This document shows positions 17,097 to 26,130 of a stretch of 64,000 bases of DNA, one piece after another. The notes under the pieces are model-generated. The model searched no databases. It was not told where the DNA came from and worked only from the letters and a program-made list of their open reading frames with translations. This DNA comes from Caballeronia temeraria (GTDB taxonomy: Bacteria; Pseudomonadota; Gammaproteobacteria; Burkholderiales; Burkholderiaceae): the NCBI RefSeq assembly GCF_001544795.2, contig NZ_FCOI02000008.1, forward strand, positions 124,001 to 188,000, read 5' to 3'. How positions within the stretch are numbered: position 1 is the first letter of the stretch; every line of letters starts with the position of its first letter. Made by a program: the position numbers and the translations under genes.

Positions 17097-17487
17097 GACG
17101 TTCACCTCGCTCGTGCGCGTGCCTGTGAGCGGGCAGACACTCGCCTGGTTCGACTAAAAGGAGCGCGGCGCCGAAGACGCCTCATGCGTCGCAAAAGAAA
17201 ACGCCTGCACGATGCGCAGGCGTTTCCGTGGCCCCGCTACCGCGCCCCAAACGAACGATTTCTCATCCGCCTTTGTGTCAGGGGCCGGCTTCCGCGCGGC
17301 TGCTTTTAGTATAGGTCGTGTTGCGGGATTTCCAAGTCGGCCAGAGAACCTTTAGTCGGTCGAGAATCGTCGGACGCTCGGCCGACAAATCGATATCCGG
17401 GCGCCGATCGGTGTTTGTGCCAATGACGGGCGGCATGTTTGCAGCTATTAATTAAGTTGTCGCCATCTGATCTATCGCAGCCCAGAT
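17097..17487. other. Intergenic stretch with one hairpin
   Basis: Apart from the hairpin at 17199-17225 I see no gene here. The right end (17441-17455) is AT-rich, GCAGCTATTAATTAA, and is probably part of the TetR promoter. Confidence 0.5.
17199..17225. terminator. Stem-loop, possible terminator
   Basis: AAACGCCTGC and GCAGGCGTTT form a perfect 10-base stem with a 7-base loop. A-rich on one side and T-rich on the other, it could work in either direction, although the T run is short. Confidence 0.5.
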
Positions 17488-18135
17488 ATGAGCGAACTAC
17501 GAGTAAAACGAGACCCCGAAGGCACGCGGCGGCGGATTCTCGAAGCCGCCGCCGAGCAGTTCACGAAGTTCGGCCTCGCAGGCGCGCGCGTCGATGCTAT
17601 CGCGACGGTAGCCGGCACGAACGAGCGAATGCTTTACTACTACTTCACGAGCAAGGAAGGGCTGTACGTTGCAGTGCTCGAAGCCATGTATGCCCAGTTT
17701 GCGGAGCGAGAGGGCAGCCTGGATCTGTCCGGCCTGCAGCCGTCCGACGCGATTCGGAAGCTGGCGCAATCGATCTGGACACACCTTCGAGACAATCCCC
17801 AATGGCTCAATCTCGTCAATAACGAAAATTTGCACGAAGGGCGTTACCTCGAACGGTCAAGCAGGTTGCGTGAGACGATCTCCCCGGTGGTTGACCTTTT
17901 GCGCGCAATCCTCGAACGCGGCGCTTCGGAGGGGCAGTTTCGGCCGGGTATCGATCCGCTCGATTTCTACGTGACCCTGGTTGGGATGGGTTATTACGTC
18001 GTGTCGAACCGCTTCACCCTGGAAGCGTTCACTGGCCGAAATTACGCAGAGCAGCGCAACCATGAGTCGATTTCCAGGCTGCATGTCGACATGCTGCTGT
18101 CCTATCTGCGTCCGGACTCTCGCACAATGGATTGA
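17488..18135 (+). CDS. TetR/AcrR-family transcriptional regulator
   Basis: The 215-residue protein has a TetR HTH at about residues 14-60 (RRRILEAAAEQFTKFGLAGARVDAIATVAGTNERMLYYYFTSKEGLY). A helical C-terminal domain of the RutR-like group (PQWLNLVNNENLHEGRYL) follows. No strong ribosome site precedes ATG 17488. Neither neighbour is obviously its target: DUF4148 on one side, the small gene at 16935 on the other. Target unknown. Confidence 0.9.
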   Translation: MSELRVKRDPEGTRRRILEAAAEQFTKFGLAGARVDAIATVAGTNERMLYYYFTSKEGLYVAVLEAMYAQFAEREGSLDLSGLQPSDAIRKLAQSIWTHLRDNPQWLNLVNNENLHEGRYLERSSRLRETISPVVDLLRAILERGASEGQFRPGIDPLDFYVTLVGMGYYVVSNRFTLEAFTGRNYAEQRNHESISRLHVDMLLSYLRPDSRTMD

Positions 18136-18363
18136 TCAACTGACCATTGCTGTCCAGGACAGTGAGTATGAAAACGCGAGTGCCTCACTAGTTTCGGCAT
18201 GAGGCTTTATTGGGTCAATCGCTTTCGTCGATAGTGCTCAGTTGTGCCACTCCGTAGCGGCACTTCGCAATTGCTATGTGCATTCGTCGAAAGCGAGGCC
18301 CGTGGGGCGGTATACGGGCCATGCTCCAAGGCTCAAAAGGACTGTAGTGGTTGTGGGGGTATC

Positions 18364-18675
18364 TCACTTGGATTGAGACGCCTTGCATTCCGTTTCAAAC
18401 CAATGATCGACCCGGCGCTGCGCCGCGTGCAGATCCGCTGGGTAGTTTGGATCGTCGTGCCACGGCGACGGGTTGTAGCCCGCCTTGCTCAGCGCTGAAA
18501 GCTCGCTTCGATGCTGTGACCTCGTCTTTGGAGCGTTGCTTTTAGTCGCGGCCAGATCACGGCACTCGGTTTCGCTCAAATGTCGTCCGCCTTGTGTCGC
18601 GCCGGCTGAGGGATTTCCAGTCAGCAGGAGCGCCAACGCAGCAAGCGCCGCGCAGGTATTCGTGAGATTTTTCAT
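18364..18675 (-). CDS. DUF4148-type periplasmic protein
   Basis: ATG 18675 follows GGAGATG by 8 bases. The 103-residue protein has a cleavable signal peptide (MKNLTNTCAALAALALLLTGNPSAGA) and then the pattern RSELSALSKAGYNPSPWHDDPNYPADLHAAQRRV. This is the DUF4148 signature typical of Burkholderiales. The family is small, periplasmic and of unknown function, and it usually occurs in many copies per genome. Confidence 0.85.
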   Translation of the reverse strand: MKNLTNTCAALAALALLLTGNPSAGATQGGRHLSETECRDLAATKSNAPKTRSQHRSELSALSKAGYNPSPWHDDPNYPADLHAAQRRVDHWFETECKASQSK

Positions 18676-19113
18676 GGCACATCTCCGTACGTCCGAGTGC
18701 GCAACGCAAACGGTGAGATGCCGCCGATCGCGCCTCGTCCGAATATATCTTGCCTCATTCAAGCCATCCGGAGAGGTGCACATTTCAAAGATGAGACAGC
18801 ATCTGCTCGAACCAGCGGCGCTTCCGGGAAAAAAATTCAGCCTGCAGTGTTGTGGCGCTCAAGTCCGATCATCGCCATATGTTCTCAACGAATCCACGAT
18901 GATGACACGCCATATCGCACAAGCATGACCTGGATTAATCTGCGCGACCTGTCCCGGCTCTAGCATGAGACTCAAGCCGATGACGATGTGTGAGGCTGCC
19001 TGCCCATCGTCCTCGTCGCCTTGCGGGCGGCAAGATGCTTTTGTCGTCGCGTCTGCATGTTGCGAAGTGAATGCCGACGCTCGAGATGAATGAGCAGAAG
19101 GAGGCACCGAACC
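18676..19113. other. Gap without a recognisable gene
   Basis: These 438 bases hold the divergent promoters of the DUF4148 gene and the membrane protein gene. Two short frames (18791-18928 and 18964-19092) were examined. Neither has a ribosome site or recognisable content. Confidence 0.5.
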
Positions 19114-20358
19114 GTGAATCGCTATATGGGCTTGGGACCACAAAGAACAGACCATACGATCCCGACTGCTGAAGACATCCTGCGCGACACCCAGAATTTC
19201 TCCCTCGTTCTGGGCGGCCCTCTCTTCCAGCTGCTGCGCCGGACGCACATGGCCGACGATGCGCTGGAGCTCGTACGACAGCGGGTTCTCGTGATCTCCC
19301 TTGTGGCGTGGCTGCCATTGCTAGTGCTCTCTGCTCTGGACGGACACCTGCTGGGCCGCAGTGTGGCCGTGCCGTTCCTGCTGGATCTGGAGGTTCATAT
19401 TCGCTTCCTGGTGGCAGTACCTCTCTTGATCCTTGCTGAACTGGTTGTGCATCGGCGGCTGCGTCCGATCGCGCGAGCCTTCCTCGACAGGAAGATCATT
19501 CCGGAAGCGTCCGTCACACATTTCGATGAGGTCGTCAGGTCCGCATTCCGTCTGCGCAACTCGATAGCCGCCGAGTTGCTGATGATCGCGCTCGTGTACG
19601 GCGTGGGCATCCTCGTTGTCTGGCGCCAATACACCGCGCTGCAAACGACGACATCATGGTACGCAGTGCCCGGCTCCGGCGGCCTGTCGCTTTCGCTCGC
19701 CGGATTCTGGTATGGCTATGTGAGCGTGCCGATATTCCAGTTCCTCTTGATCCGCTGGTACTTCCGGCTATTCATCTGGACGCGCTTTCTGTGGCAGGTA
19801 TCGCGCATTGAATTGAGTCTTGTTCCCACGCATCCGGACCGCGTCGGCGGCTTGGGATTTCTTGCCAACACGGTCTACGCGTTCACGACCCTCCTCGTTG
19901 CGCACGGCGCGATGCTCGCCGCTCAGTTCGCCAACCGCATTTTCTTCGCCGGGGCCGCACTCACGGAATTCAAGGTCGAGACAGGGGCGATGGTTCTCTT
20001 CCTGCTGTGCCTGGTCTTTGCTCCGTTGCTGGTCTTCGCGCCTCAGCTGGCTCAGGCGAAGCGCACGGGCCTGAGCGAATACGGCACGTTGGCGGAGCGC
20101 TATGTGCGCGAGTTCGACGCCAAATGGCTGCGGGGCGGCTCGCCCGCTGGCGAGGCGTTCGTGGGCAGCGCCGATATTCAATCGCTTGCCGATCTCGCGA
20201 ACAGTTTCGACGTCGTCCGCACGATGCGAATCGCCCCGATTACCAAGGATGCCATCGTGCGCCTCGCGGCTGCGGTACTGGTGCCGATCGTGCCGCTGGC
20301 GCTGACGATGATGTCCCTCGAGGACCTGCTAAAGCGGCTGTTCGGACTGTTGTTCTAG
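19114..20358 (+). CDS. Polytopic inner-membrane protein of unknown function
   Basis: I place the start at GTG 19114 because AAGGAGG lies 9 bases before it. The in-frame ATG at 19090 overlaps that ribosome site and is unlikely. The 414-residue protein has about seven hydrophobic segments (for example VLVISLVAWLPLLVLSAL, FLVAVPLLILAELVV, IAAELLMIALVYGVGILVVW, MVLFLLCLVFAPLLVFAPQL). It has charged loops, including LVPTHPDRVGGLGFL, and a C-terminal helix. I recognise no catalytic motif. The PDRVGGLGFL text recurs in uncharacterised proteobacterial membrane proteins. Function unknown. Confidence 0.8.
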   Translation: MNRYMGLGPQRTDHTIPTAEDILRDTQNFSLVLGGPLFQLLRRTHMADDALELVRQRVLVISLVAWLPLLVLSALDGHLLGRSVAVPFLLDLEVHIRFLVAVPLLILAELVVHRRLRPIARAFLDRKIIPEASVTHFDEVVRSAFRLRNSIAAELLMIALVYGVGILVVWRQYTALQTTTSWYAVPGSGGLSLSLAGFWYGYVSVPIFQFLLIRWYFRLFIWTRFLWQVSRIELSLVPTHPDRVGGLGFLANTVYAFTTLLVAHGAMLAAQFANRIFFAGAALTEFKVETGAMVLFLLCLVFAPLLVFAPQLAQAKRTGLSEYGTLAERYVREFDAKWLRGGSPAGEAFVGSADIQSLADLANSFDVVRTMRIAPITKDAIVRLAAAVLVPIVPLALTMMSLEDLLKRLFGLLF

Positions 20359-20422
20359 ACGTGGGCCTTCATCGCCGTGCCACATCATTCGCTGATGAAT
20401 CGGATCACGCAGTCGAATATCG

Positions 20423-20644
20423 GACACTGCGCTCGGCCGCCGCTACACGCAGATGTCCAGGCTCGGCAGCTTCGATCGCCCCGTCACGCAGACCGCGATC
20501 GATCAGGCCGGCGATGGCGCGATCGGCGAACAGTCGGCGGTGCTGCTGAAGAACACCAACAACCTGCTGCCCTTCGATCCAGAAGCGATTCGCTCCGTCG
20601 CGCTGATCGGCCAGTCCGCGTATGCGGGCAAGGCGGTCTCCGGC
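20423..20644 (+). pseudogene. Fragment of a GH3 beta-glucosidase
   Basis: The frame through 20453 reads RRYTQMSRLGSFDRP, then AIGEQSAVLLKNTNNLLPF and SVALIGQSAYAGKAVSG. This is the text at the junction of the two domains in glycoside hydrolase family 3 beta-glucosidases. Full enzymes exceed 700 residues, and only about 74 codons survive. There is no start and no catalytic Asp region. The homology stops near 20644, where the sequence switches frame and family. Confidence 0.75.
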
Positions 20645-20975
20645 TGGCTCATTGAAAATGGTCGATCTTTCGAACGTCCAAGGTTTGGTGTCGATGCCAT
20701 CCTTTCATACGGCATTGGCGGTCCTGTTCACTTATTCGCTCGCGAGGTTTCGTTGGCTGCTCTGCATTGCGATACCGCTTAACGTGACTATGATAATTTC
20801 CACACCGACGCAGGGCGGACATTATCTGGCAGACGTTGTGGCAGGACTTTTCTTGTCCATACTGACCGTCCGGACTTACAGCGAAATTGCCAGACGAGGC
20901 GAGCGCAGCTTAGCTACCCGTCGCACGCCTTCCACCGCAAATATCGCTGAGATCATTCCGGAGCGTCTGCTTTAG
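20645..20975 (+). pseudogene. C-terminal fragment of a PAP2-type phosphatase
   Basis: From about 20658 the frame gives MVDLSNVQGLVSMPSFHT, then membrane helices and GGHYLADVVAGLFLSIL. These are the second and third conserved motifs of PAP2 phosphatases (PSxHT and the HxxxD motif GHYLAD). The N-terminal helices and the first KxxxxxxRP motif are missing, replaced by the GH3 fragment. This is a truncated relic, although a short product from ATG 20622 or 20658 cannot be excluded. Confidence 0.75.
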
Positions 20976-21196
20976 GAGTGTCCCTCCGACCGCAAGGGGT
21001 CGCGGGCCGTCCTTGTGCCATTTCTGCCGCTGGAAGTCCAAGCAGGAAGTTCGAAGTTCAGCGTATCAAAAGCAAGGTAGTTCAAAGTTACGCGAACCAG
21101 CGATTCAAACTTGAATGAGCAATATCGTTCGAGATGCAAGTTTCGCGGCCAGCACGGTTCAGATTTTCGTAAATCTGGACGTCCGCCGCCTACGAT

Positions 21197-22333
21197 TCAC
21201 CCCAGGCGATAGACCCTCGCAACCGTGCCTCGAAACAACGCCTGCCGGTCCTCGATGCTTGCCTGTCGCGTCATTCGCTTGAACGCATTCCAGCCGTTGC
21301 TGAATGGATAGGAGCCTTTGTCGACCGGGAAATTGCTTTCGAACATGCAACGATCCGCGCCGAACGTTTCGATGCAGGTCAGCATCCACGGCTTCCAGGC
21401 TTCGGCCAGTTCTATCGAAGAGGGTGGCCGCTCACCTTTATCGAAGTCGAAGCCATTGATCCGCATTCCGAGTCCGCCCACCTTCACATAGACGTTCGGC
21501 AACTGCGCGAGCTTGCGCATCGAACGTGACCATGTGTCGAACACTTCCTTGCGCTGATGCGCGTAGCTGGCGATTCTCACCACGCCTCCGCAATGATTGA
21601 CGATGAACGGCGTGTCGGGATTTGCCTTGGCTAAATCGAATAACTCGGGAAGCTGGGGGAAGAACAACCATGCGTCGTAGGAGAGTCCCAACGGTTTCAG
21701 TTGAGCAACGCCCGCCCGATAATCGGTGTCGAGCAAGAGTCCACGAGGAACGGCCGACAACGGGTTCACAAGCGTAGCGTCGGCATCCCACGTTACGAGG
21801 TGCCGTACACCGCGCAAGCGGCCGTCGCCAGCCTCCAGTTCCGCCTCGAGGACGTCTCGTACAGCAGCGCCACGCCGGAGATCCGCGTATCCGACAATGC
21901 CCTTCGCGACCTGCGGCTTTTCTGTCTGCATCGGCGCGGTGACTTGAGCGACATACTCGACTTCGCCAACCGGGCGCAATGGTTCCGGACCCGTGGTGCG
22001 ATACCGTGTCAATGCCTGCATGAAGACAGACGCAGTGATGTTGTGTCCGGAACGCACATCCTCCAGATACTCGTCGAGCAAATACGTCCAGCCCGGGCGC
22101 TCATAGAAATGATGATGCGCGTCGATGATCGGCATGTCCGGTTCGAGCGCCGCTTCCGTGCCGGATGCGAGCCACTCGGCCCGAACGGGAAGGTAGTTGC
22201 TGCTTGTACTCATACTCCGTGTTTCCTCTTTGGCAAAAGCGCGGTGCACGCCGAGCGCAGGCATCAGGACGGACGCGGCGGCCGCGCCGAGCAAGTGGCG
22301 CCGGCGAATCGAATGAGAAGATGGCATTTTCAT
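21197..22333 (-). CDS. Tat-exported amidohydrolase family protein (amidohydrolase_2)
   Basis: The 378-residue protein begins with a twin-arginine signal (SIRRRHLLGAAAASVLMPALG, about residues 8-29) and probably works in the periplasm. The TIM-barrel body has the metal motif IIDAHHHFYE near residue 70, FIVNHCGG in mid-sequence and CMFESNFPVDKGSY with the catalytic-type Asp near the end. These are typical of 2-pyrone-4,6-dicarboxylate or sugar-lactone hydrolases. The start overlaps the MFS stop by 4 bases. As the last gene of the IclR-linked operon it may hydrolyse a lactone before uptake. Confidence 0.88.
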   Translation of the reverse strand: MKMPSSHSIRRRHLLGAAAASVLMPALGVHRAFAKEETRSMSTSSNYLPVRAEWLASGTEAALEPDMPIIDAHHHFYERPGWTYLLDEYLEDVRSGHNITASVFMQALTRYRTTGPEPLRPVGEVEYVAQVTAPMQTEKPQVAKGIVGYADLRRGAAVRDVLEAELEAGDGRLRGVRHLVTWDADATLVNPLSAVPRGLLLDTDYRAGVAQLKPLGLSYDAWLFFPQLPELFDLAKANPDTPFIVNHCGGVVRIASYAHQRKEVFDTWSRSMRKLAQLPNVYVKVGGLGMRINGFDFDKGERPPSSIELAEAWKPWMLTCIETFGADRCMFESNFPVDKGSYPFSNGWNAFKRMTRQASIEDRQALFRGTVARVYRLG

Positions 22334-23637
22334 TCCCCCTTGTTGAATGCATAGAGGGAAAGCGTCAGCAACGTCGTGATCGCCAATACGACGGCGAGAC
22401 CGACCATGCCCGCGGTGAACGTGCCGAAACTGTCCTTCAGGTAGCCGACGAGATACGGACCGGCAAAGCCGCCGAGCGCGCCGATAGAGTTGATCAGCGC
22501 CAGCCCGCCGGCAGCCGCCTGACCGGACAGGAAGCGTGCGGGTAGCGTGTAGAAGATCGTGCGACCCGCGATGGTCCCGATCAACGCCAGCGTAATGCCC
22601 GTCAACGCAGGCACCAGTTGCTCGAAACAGGTCGAGATGCCAAGCGCAACCGCACCGATGAAAAGACCCGCCGCAAGGTTAGCGATATGACCGCCGCGCC
22701 GGTCGACGCGTTTGGCCCACCACAGAAGCGCGATGGTCGCGAAGAAGTAGGGCGCAGCCGATACCCAGCCCGTTTGCGTCACGCTCATGCCGTGCGCTTT
22801 GAGCATCTGCGGCAGCCAGATGCCGATGCCGTAAGAGCCCATCGTGAAGCCGAAGGAAATCATCGCGAGGATGTACATCCGCACATCTTTGAGCGCTGCG
22901 CCGAAGTCCTTCTTCTTCTGGCTCGCATTGCCCTCGCGATCGAAGGCGCTTTGCAAAGCCTGGCGTTCGTCTGGCGAGACCCACTTCGCATCGGCGGGTC
23001 TGTCCGCCAGCATTTTCAGTACGAAGAAGCCGAGAATGCACGCCGGCAGGCCCTCGACGATGAACATCCATTTCCATCCGGCGAGCCCGAGCAAGCCGTC
23101 CAGCTTGAGGAGCCACGCGGACAACGGCCCGCCCACCAACGATGAAAGCGGCGTCGAGACGGTGAACCAGGCCAGCACCCGCGTGCGATAGCTGGCCGGG
23201 AACCACACCGCCAGAAAGAAGATGACGCCCGGAAAAAACCCCGCTTCGCCGATGCCCAGCAGAAGACGAATCACGTAGAAGCTCTTCGGTCCGACCGCGA
23301 GCGCCGTCGCGGCAGCGAAGAAGCCCCACGTGATCATGATGCGCGCGAGCCATCGCCGGGCGCCGAAGCGATACATCGCGAGATTGCTCGGCACTTCGCA
23401 AAGGCAATAGCCCGCGAACATGATGCCCGCGCCCCAGCCAAACTGTGTCGCGGTCAGGCCGAGGTCGCGGTTCATCGTGAGGGCCGCGAAGCCGACGCTG
23501 GTGCGATCGAGATAATTGAAGAAGTAGGCGAGCGCAAGAAGGGGGATGAAACGCCACGCTGCCTTTTTGACGGCTTGCTGTTCGAGCGTGGTATCGACGG
23601 CGGTTTCGGCCGCGATATTCGAGGATAGGGATGTCAT
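22330..23637 (-). CDS. MFS transporter, ACS type
   Basis: The 435-residue carrier has about 12 helices and the family signatures YFFNYLDRTSVGFAAL and FAGYCLCEVPSN. ATG 23637 is chosen because CGGAGACG precedes it; the longer in-frame version adds an implausible Arg-rich leader. It is coupled by an ATGA overlap to the amidohydrolase gene and lies 81 bases after the CoA transferase gene. It probably imports the carboxylate that is activated by the CoA transferase and cleaved by the lyase. Confidence 0.92.
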   Translation of the reverse strand: MTSLSSNIAAETAVDTTLEQQAVKKAAWRFIPLLALAYFFNYLDRTSVGFAALTMNRDLGLTATQFGWGAGIMFAGYCLCEVPSNLAMYRFGARRWLARIMITWGFFAAATALAVGPKSFYVIRLLLGIGEAGFFPGVIFFLAVWFPASYRTRVLAWFTVSTPLSSLVGGPLSAWLLKLDGLLGLAGWKWMFIVEGLPACILGFFVLKMLADRPADAKWVSPDERQALQSAFDREGNASQKKKDFGAALKDVRMYILAMISFGFTMGSYGIGIWLPQMLKAHGMSVTQTGWVSAAPYFFATIALLWWAKRVDRRGGHIANLAAGLFIGAVALGISTCFEQLVPALTGITLALIGTIAGRTIFYTLPARFLSGQAAAGGLALINSIGALGGFAGPYLVGYLKDSFGTFTAGMVGLAVVLAITTLLTLSLYAFNKGE

Positions 23638-23718
23638 GCTTCGTCTCCGGACGAAACACCGGACGCGCGCCTTCATGCCGGCCTGCGCGCAGCGGTGCTC
23701 CTTTTTGTGCTGTTGTGC

Positions 23719-24993
23719 TCAGGCGCTCGCCAGTTCGTTGGCGGAGGGACTGGACGTATCGCGGGAATGGGGCGACTGACACTTCACGACGCCGGCATCC
23801 GCCAGTTGCCTGAGGTCTTCCGGCGAGTAACCCAGCTCCATCAGCAGCGCCTGCGTGTCCTGACCCAGCGATGGCGGACCTGCGCGAAGTTGCAGACGCT
23901 CGCCGCCGAGGGTCAACGGCAGCAATGCCGTCTTCGTCGATATCGGCTGGCCTGCGCCGCTCGCGTCGGATGGCAAGGTGACGTCGGCGAGTCCGTTTGT
24001 CGCGAGCAGATGCGGATCGTCGAACAGATCCTGCGGCTTCGTAATCGGCGCGTACGGCAATCCGCAGCGCTCGAAGATGGCGCTGATCTCGGCTGCGGTG
24101 AACGCTTCCATATGCGCACGAAGCCGCGGCATCAGCCAGTCGCGCGCTTGCACGCGCTGGTTGTTGGTGACGATGCGTTCATCGGCCTTCAGGTCGTCGA
24201 GGGCGAAGGCGTCGCAGAAGAGCGCCCATTGCGTATCGGACACGACCGCGAGGAAGATCTGCTCGCCGTCCTTCACCGAGAAGACGTCATAGACCGCCCA
24301 CGCCGAAATGCGGCTCGGCATCGGCGCGGCGGCGTTTCCCGTGACGGCGTACTGCATCATGTGCTGCGCGACGAGGAACACGTTGTTCTCAAACAAGGCG
24401 CTCTGCACCTCTTGTCCCCGGCCGGTGCGCTCGCGTTGCGCCAGCGCCGCCATTGCGCCGATCGCGCCGAACATGCCGCCCATGATGTCGTTGACGCTCG
24501 TGCCTGCCCGCAAGGGCCGCCCTTCGGGACCGGTCATGTACGCGAGTCCGCCCATCATCTGCACGACTTCATCGAGCGCGGTGCGATGATCATAGGGACC
24601 GGGCAAGAAGCCTTTGTGCGACACGTAGATCAGACGAGGATTGAGTCTGGACAGGGCCGCGTAGCCGAGCCCCAGCTTGTCCACCGTGCCGCTCTTGAAG
24701 TTCTCGCTGAAGATATCGGCGCCCGCGAGAAGCTTGTGCACGATCTCCACGCCGCGCGGGTCTTTCAGATCGACGGCGATGCTTTTCTTGTTCCGGTTGA
24801 ACGTACTGAAGAAACCGGCGCCGGAGCCTCGCAGATTGCGGGTGCTGTCGCCGCTGATCGGCTCGATCTTGATGACTTCCGCGCCGAGATCCGCCAGCAC
24901 CATGCCGCACGTCGGCCCCATCACCATGTGCGTCATTTCCACGACGCGCACGCCGCTGTACGGCAAGGATTGATTCGATTCCACTTCGCTCAT
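23719..24993 (-). CDS. CaiB/BaiF-family (class III) CoA transferase
   Basis: The 424-residue protein shows class III features: GVRVVEMTHMVMGPTCGMVLADLGAEVIKIEP at the N-terminus, RNKKSIAVDLKDPRG, and the likely catalytic Asp in GPYDHRTALDEVVQMMGGL. It moves CoA from a donor such as succinyl-CoA onto a carboxylic acid in the cytoplasm. Its ATG overlaps the stop of the lyase gene (ATGA), which makes the two successive steps likely: activation, then retro-aldol cleavage. A role with (R)-citramalate-, itaconate- or HMG-like acids is possible. Confidence 0.9.
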   Translation of the reverse strand: MSEVESNQSLPYSGVRVVEMTHMVMGPTCGMVLADLGAEVIKIEPISGDSTRNLRGSGAGFFSTFNRNKKSIAVDLKDPRGVEIVHKLLAGADIFSENFKSGTVDKLGLGYAALSRLNPRLIYVSHKGFLPGPYDHRTALDEVVQMMGGLAYMTGPEGRPLRAGTSVNDIMGGMFGAIGAMAALAQRERTGRGQEVQSALFENNVFLVAQHMMQYAVTGNAAAPMPSRISAWAVYDVFSVKDGEQIFLAVVSDTQWALFCDAFALDDLKADERIVTNNQRVQARDWLMPRLRAHMEAFTAAEISAIFERCGLPYAPITKPQDLFDDPHLLATNGLADVTLPSDASGAGQPISTKTALLPLTLGGERLQLRAGPPSLGQDTQALLMELGYSPEDLRQLADAGVVKCQSPHSRDTSSPSANELASA

Positions 24994-25973
24994 TGCGCGG
25001 CTCCCAGCAAACAGCCTTCCGGTTGGGGCGCACTGGGTGCGCGCCCGTCTGCATACGAGAAGCCTTTCGGCAATCCCGCGTCTTGTACGTGTCCGTAGAG
25101 CGCTTCGCCCGGAAGCGCCTGCGCCAGAATCGCGCGCGCCGCGATGAGGCTGTCGATGTCGACGCCCGTGTCGTAGCCCATCGCCTCAAGCAGAAACGCG
25201 AGGTCTTCGGTGACGATGTTCCCCGTCGCGCCGGGCGCGTAGGGACAGCCGCCGAGGCCCGCCTGGCTCGAATCGATCGTGGTGACGCCCGCATCGAGTG
25301 CCGCGACGACGTTCGCCAGGCCTTGACCGCGCGTGTTGTGGAAGTGAGCGCCGCCCGCCTTCTCGCCGACTTCGGATTGCAACCGTCGAAACAGACGACG
25401 AACCTGAGCGGGGTTGGCGTAGCCGCTCGTATCGGACAGGCCGATTTCGTCGACGCCGCATTCGGCCATCGCGAGGCACATGCGCATGGTCTGGTCGTCG
25501 GTCACGGTGCCTGCGATCGTGCAGCCGAATGCGACCGATACACCCGCTTCGATCTCGATGCCGGGGAAGCGCTCATCGCGCAACGCGACGATGTTGCGCA
25601 CCTCTTCGATCAACTGCGCGGTGGATTTGCGGACATTGGCCAGCGCGTGTTCATCGGTGACGGAGACCGGCAACGTGACTTTATGCACGCCGGCTTCGAA
25701 CGCGCTTTGCGAGCCGCGCAGGTTCGGCGCCAATACGGCGACACGGAGGTCTGGAATGGACAAAGCGTGAGCGACGACGTCGGCGATATCGGCCATTTGC
25801 GGCAACAGCTTCGGCGGAACGAACGAGCCGACTTCGATCTCCTTCAGGCCGGCTGCGGCCAGCGCGGAGATCCATCTGAGTTTGGCCGGCGTCGGCATGA
25901 CGCTTTTGATGCTCTGCAAGCCGTCGCGTGGCCCGACTTCGCTAATCAGTATTCGAGGACGTGTGGCGTTCAT
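24990..25973 (-). CDS. Hydroxymethylglutaryl-CoA lyase-like enzyme
   Basis: The 327-residue TIM-barrel protein carries EVGPRDGLQ at the N-terminus (metal and substrate binding), the HFHNTRGQG metal pair, and GLGGCPYAPGATGN with the catalytic-loop Cys. All are hallmarks of HMG-CoA lyase. It would split a 3-hydroxy-3-methylacyl-CoA into acetyl-CoA and a keto compound, but the substrate need not be HMG-CoA because it is coupled to a CaiB transferase. AAGGAGCG precedes ATG 25973. It is the first gene of the operon and diverges from the IclR gene across duplicated operators. Confidence 0.92.
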   Translation of the reverse strand: MNATRPRILISEVGPRDGLQSIKSVMPTPAKLRWISALAAAGLKEIEVGSFVPPKLLPQMADIADVVAHALSIPDLRVAVLAPNLRGSQSAFEAGVHKVTLPVSVTDEHALANVRKSTAQLIEEVRNIVALRDERFPGIEIEAGVSVAFGCTIAGTVTDDQTMRMCLAMAECGVDEIGLSDTSGYANPAQVRRLFRRLQSEVGEKAGGAHFHNTRGQGLANVVAALDAGVTTIDSSQAGLGGCPYAPGATGNIVTEDLAFLLEAMGYDTGVDIDSLIAARAILAQALPGEALYGHVQDAGLPKGFSYADGRAPSAPQPEGCLLGAAQ

Positions 25974-25983
25974 TTCGCTCCTT

Positions 25984-26002
25984 AGTTCTGCCAGGTAGAC
26001 CC
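25984..26002. promoter_or_regulatory. Second copy of the IclR operator (imperfect)
   Basis: AGTTCTGCCAGGTAGACCC matches the perfect site at 26079-26097 in 15 of 19 positions. It abuts the ribosome site of the lyase gene, so binding could block that operon. Confidence 0.55.
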
Positions 26003-26078
26003 AGGTTTCGTTAGAGAGAACTATAGGCGCACACCGGCGACCTCGAAAAGACGGGTTAACCCAATATTTTAGAACTGG

Positions 26079-26097
26079 AGTTCTGTCAGATAGAACT
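26079..26097. promoter_or_regulatory. Putative IclR operator
   Basis: AGTTCT-GTCAGAT-AGAACT is a perfect 6-base dyad with 7-base spacer, 34 bases before the IclR start. A further AGAACT at 26071-26076 makes an overlapping AGAAC-TGGA-GTTCT dyad, so two dimers may bind. IclR proteins commonly autoregulate. Confidence 0.6.
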
Positions 26098-26130
26098 GTA
26101 TAGTGGTGGAAACATGACGAGGTGGCTTAG

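Noticed and set aside
18791..18928. 46-codon plus-strand frame
   Set aside because: Suitable length for a small protein, but there is no ribosome site, domain or membrane helix.
20359..21196. Insertion sequence or transposase around the GH3/PAP2 junction
   Set aside because: No transposase text, terminal repeats or target duplication could be seen.
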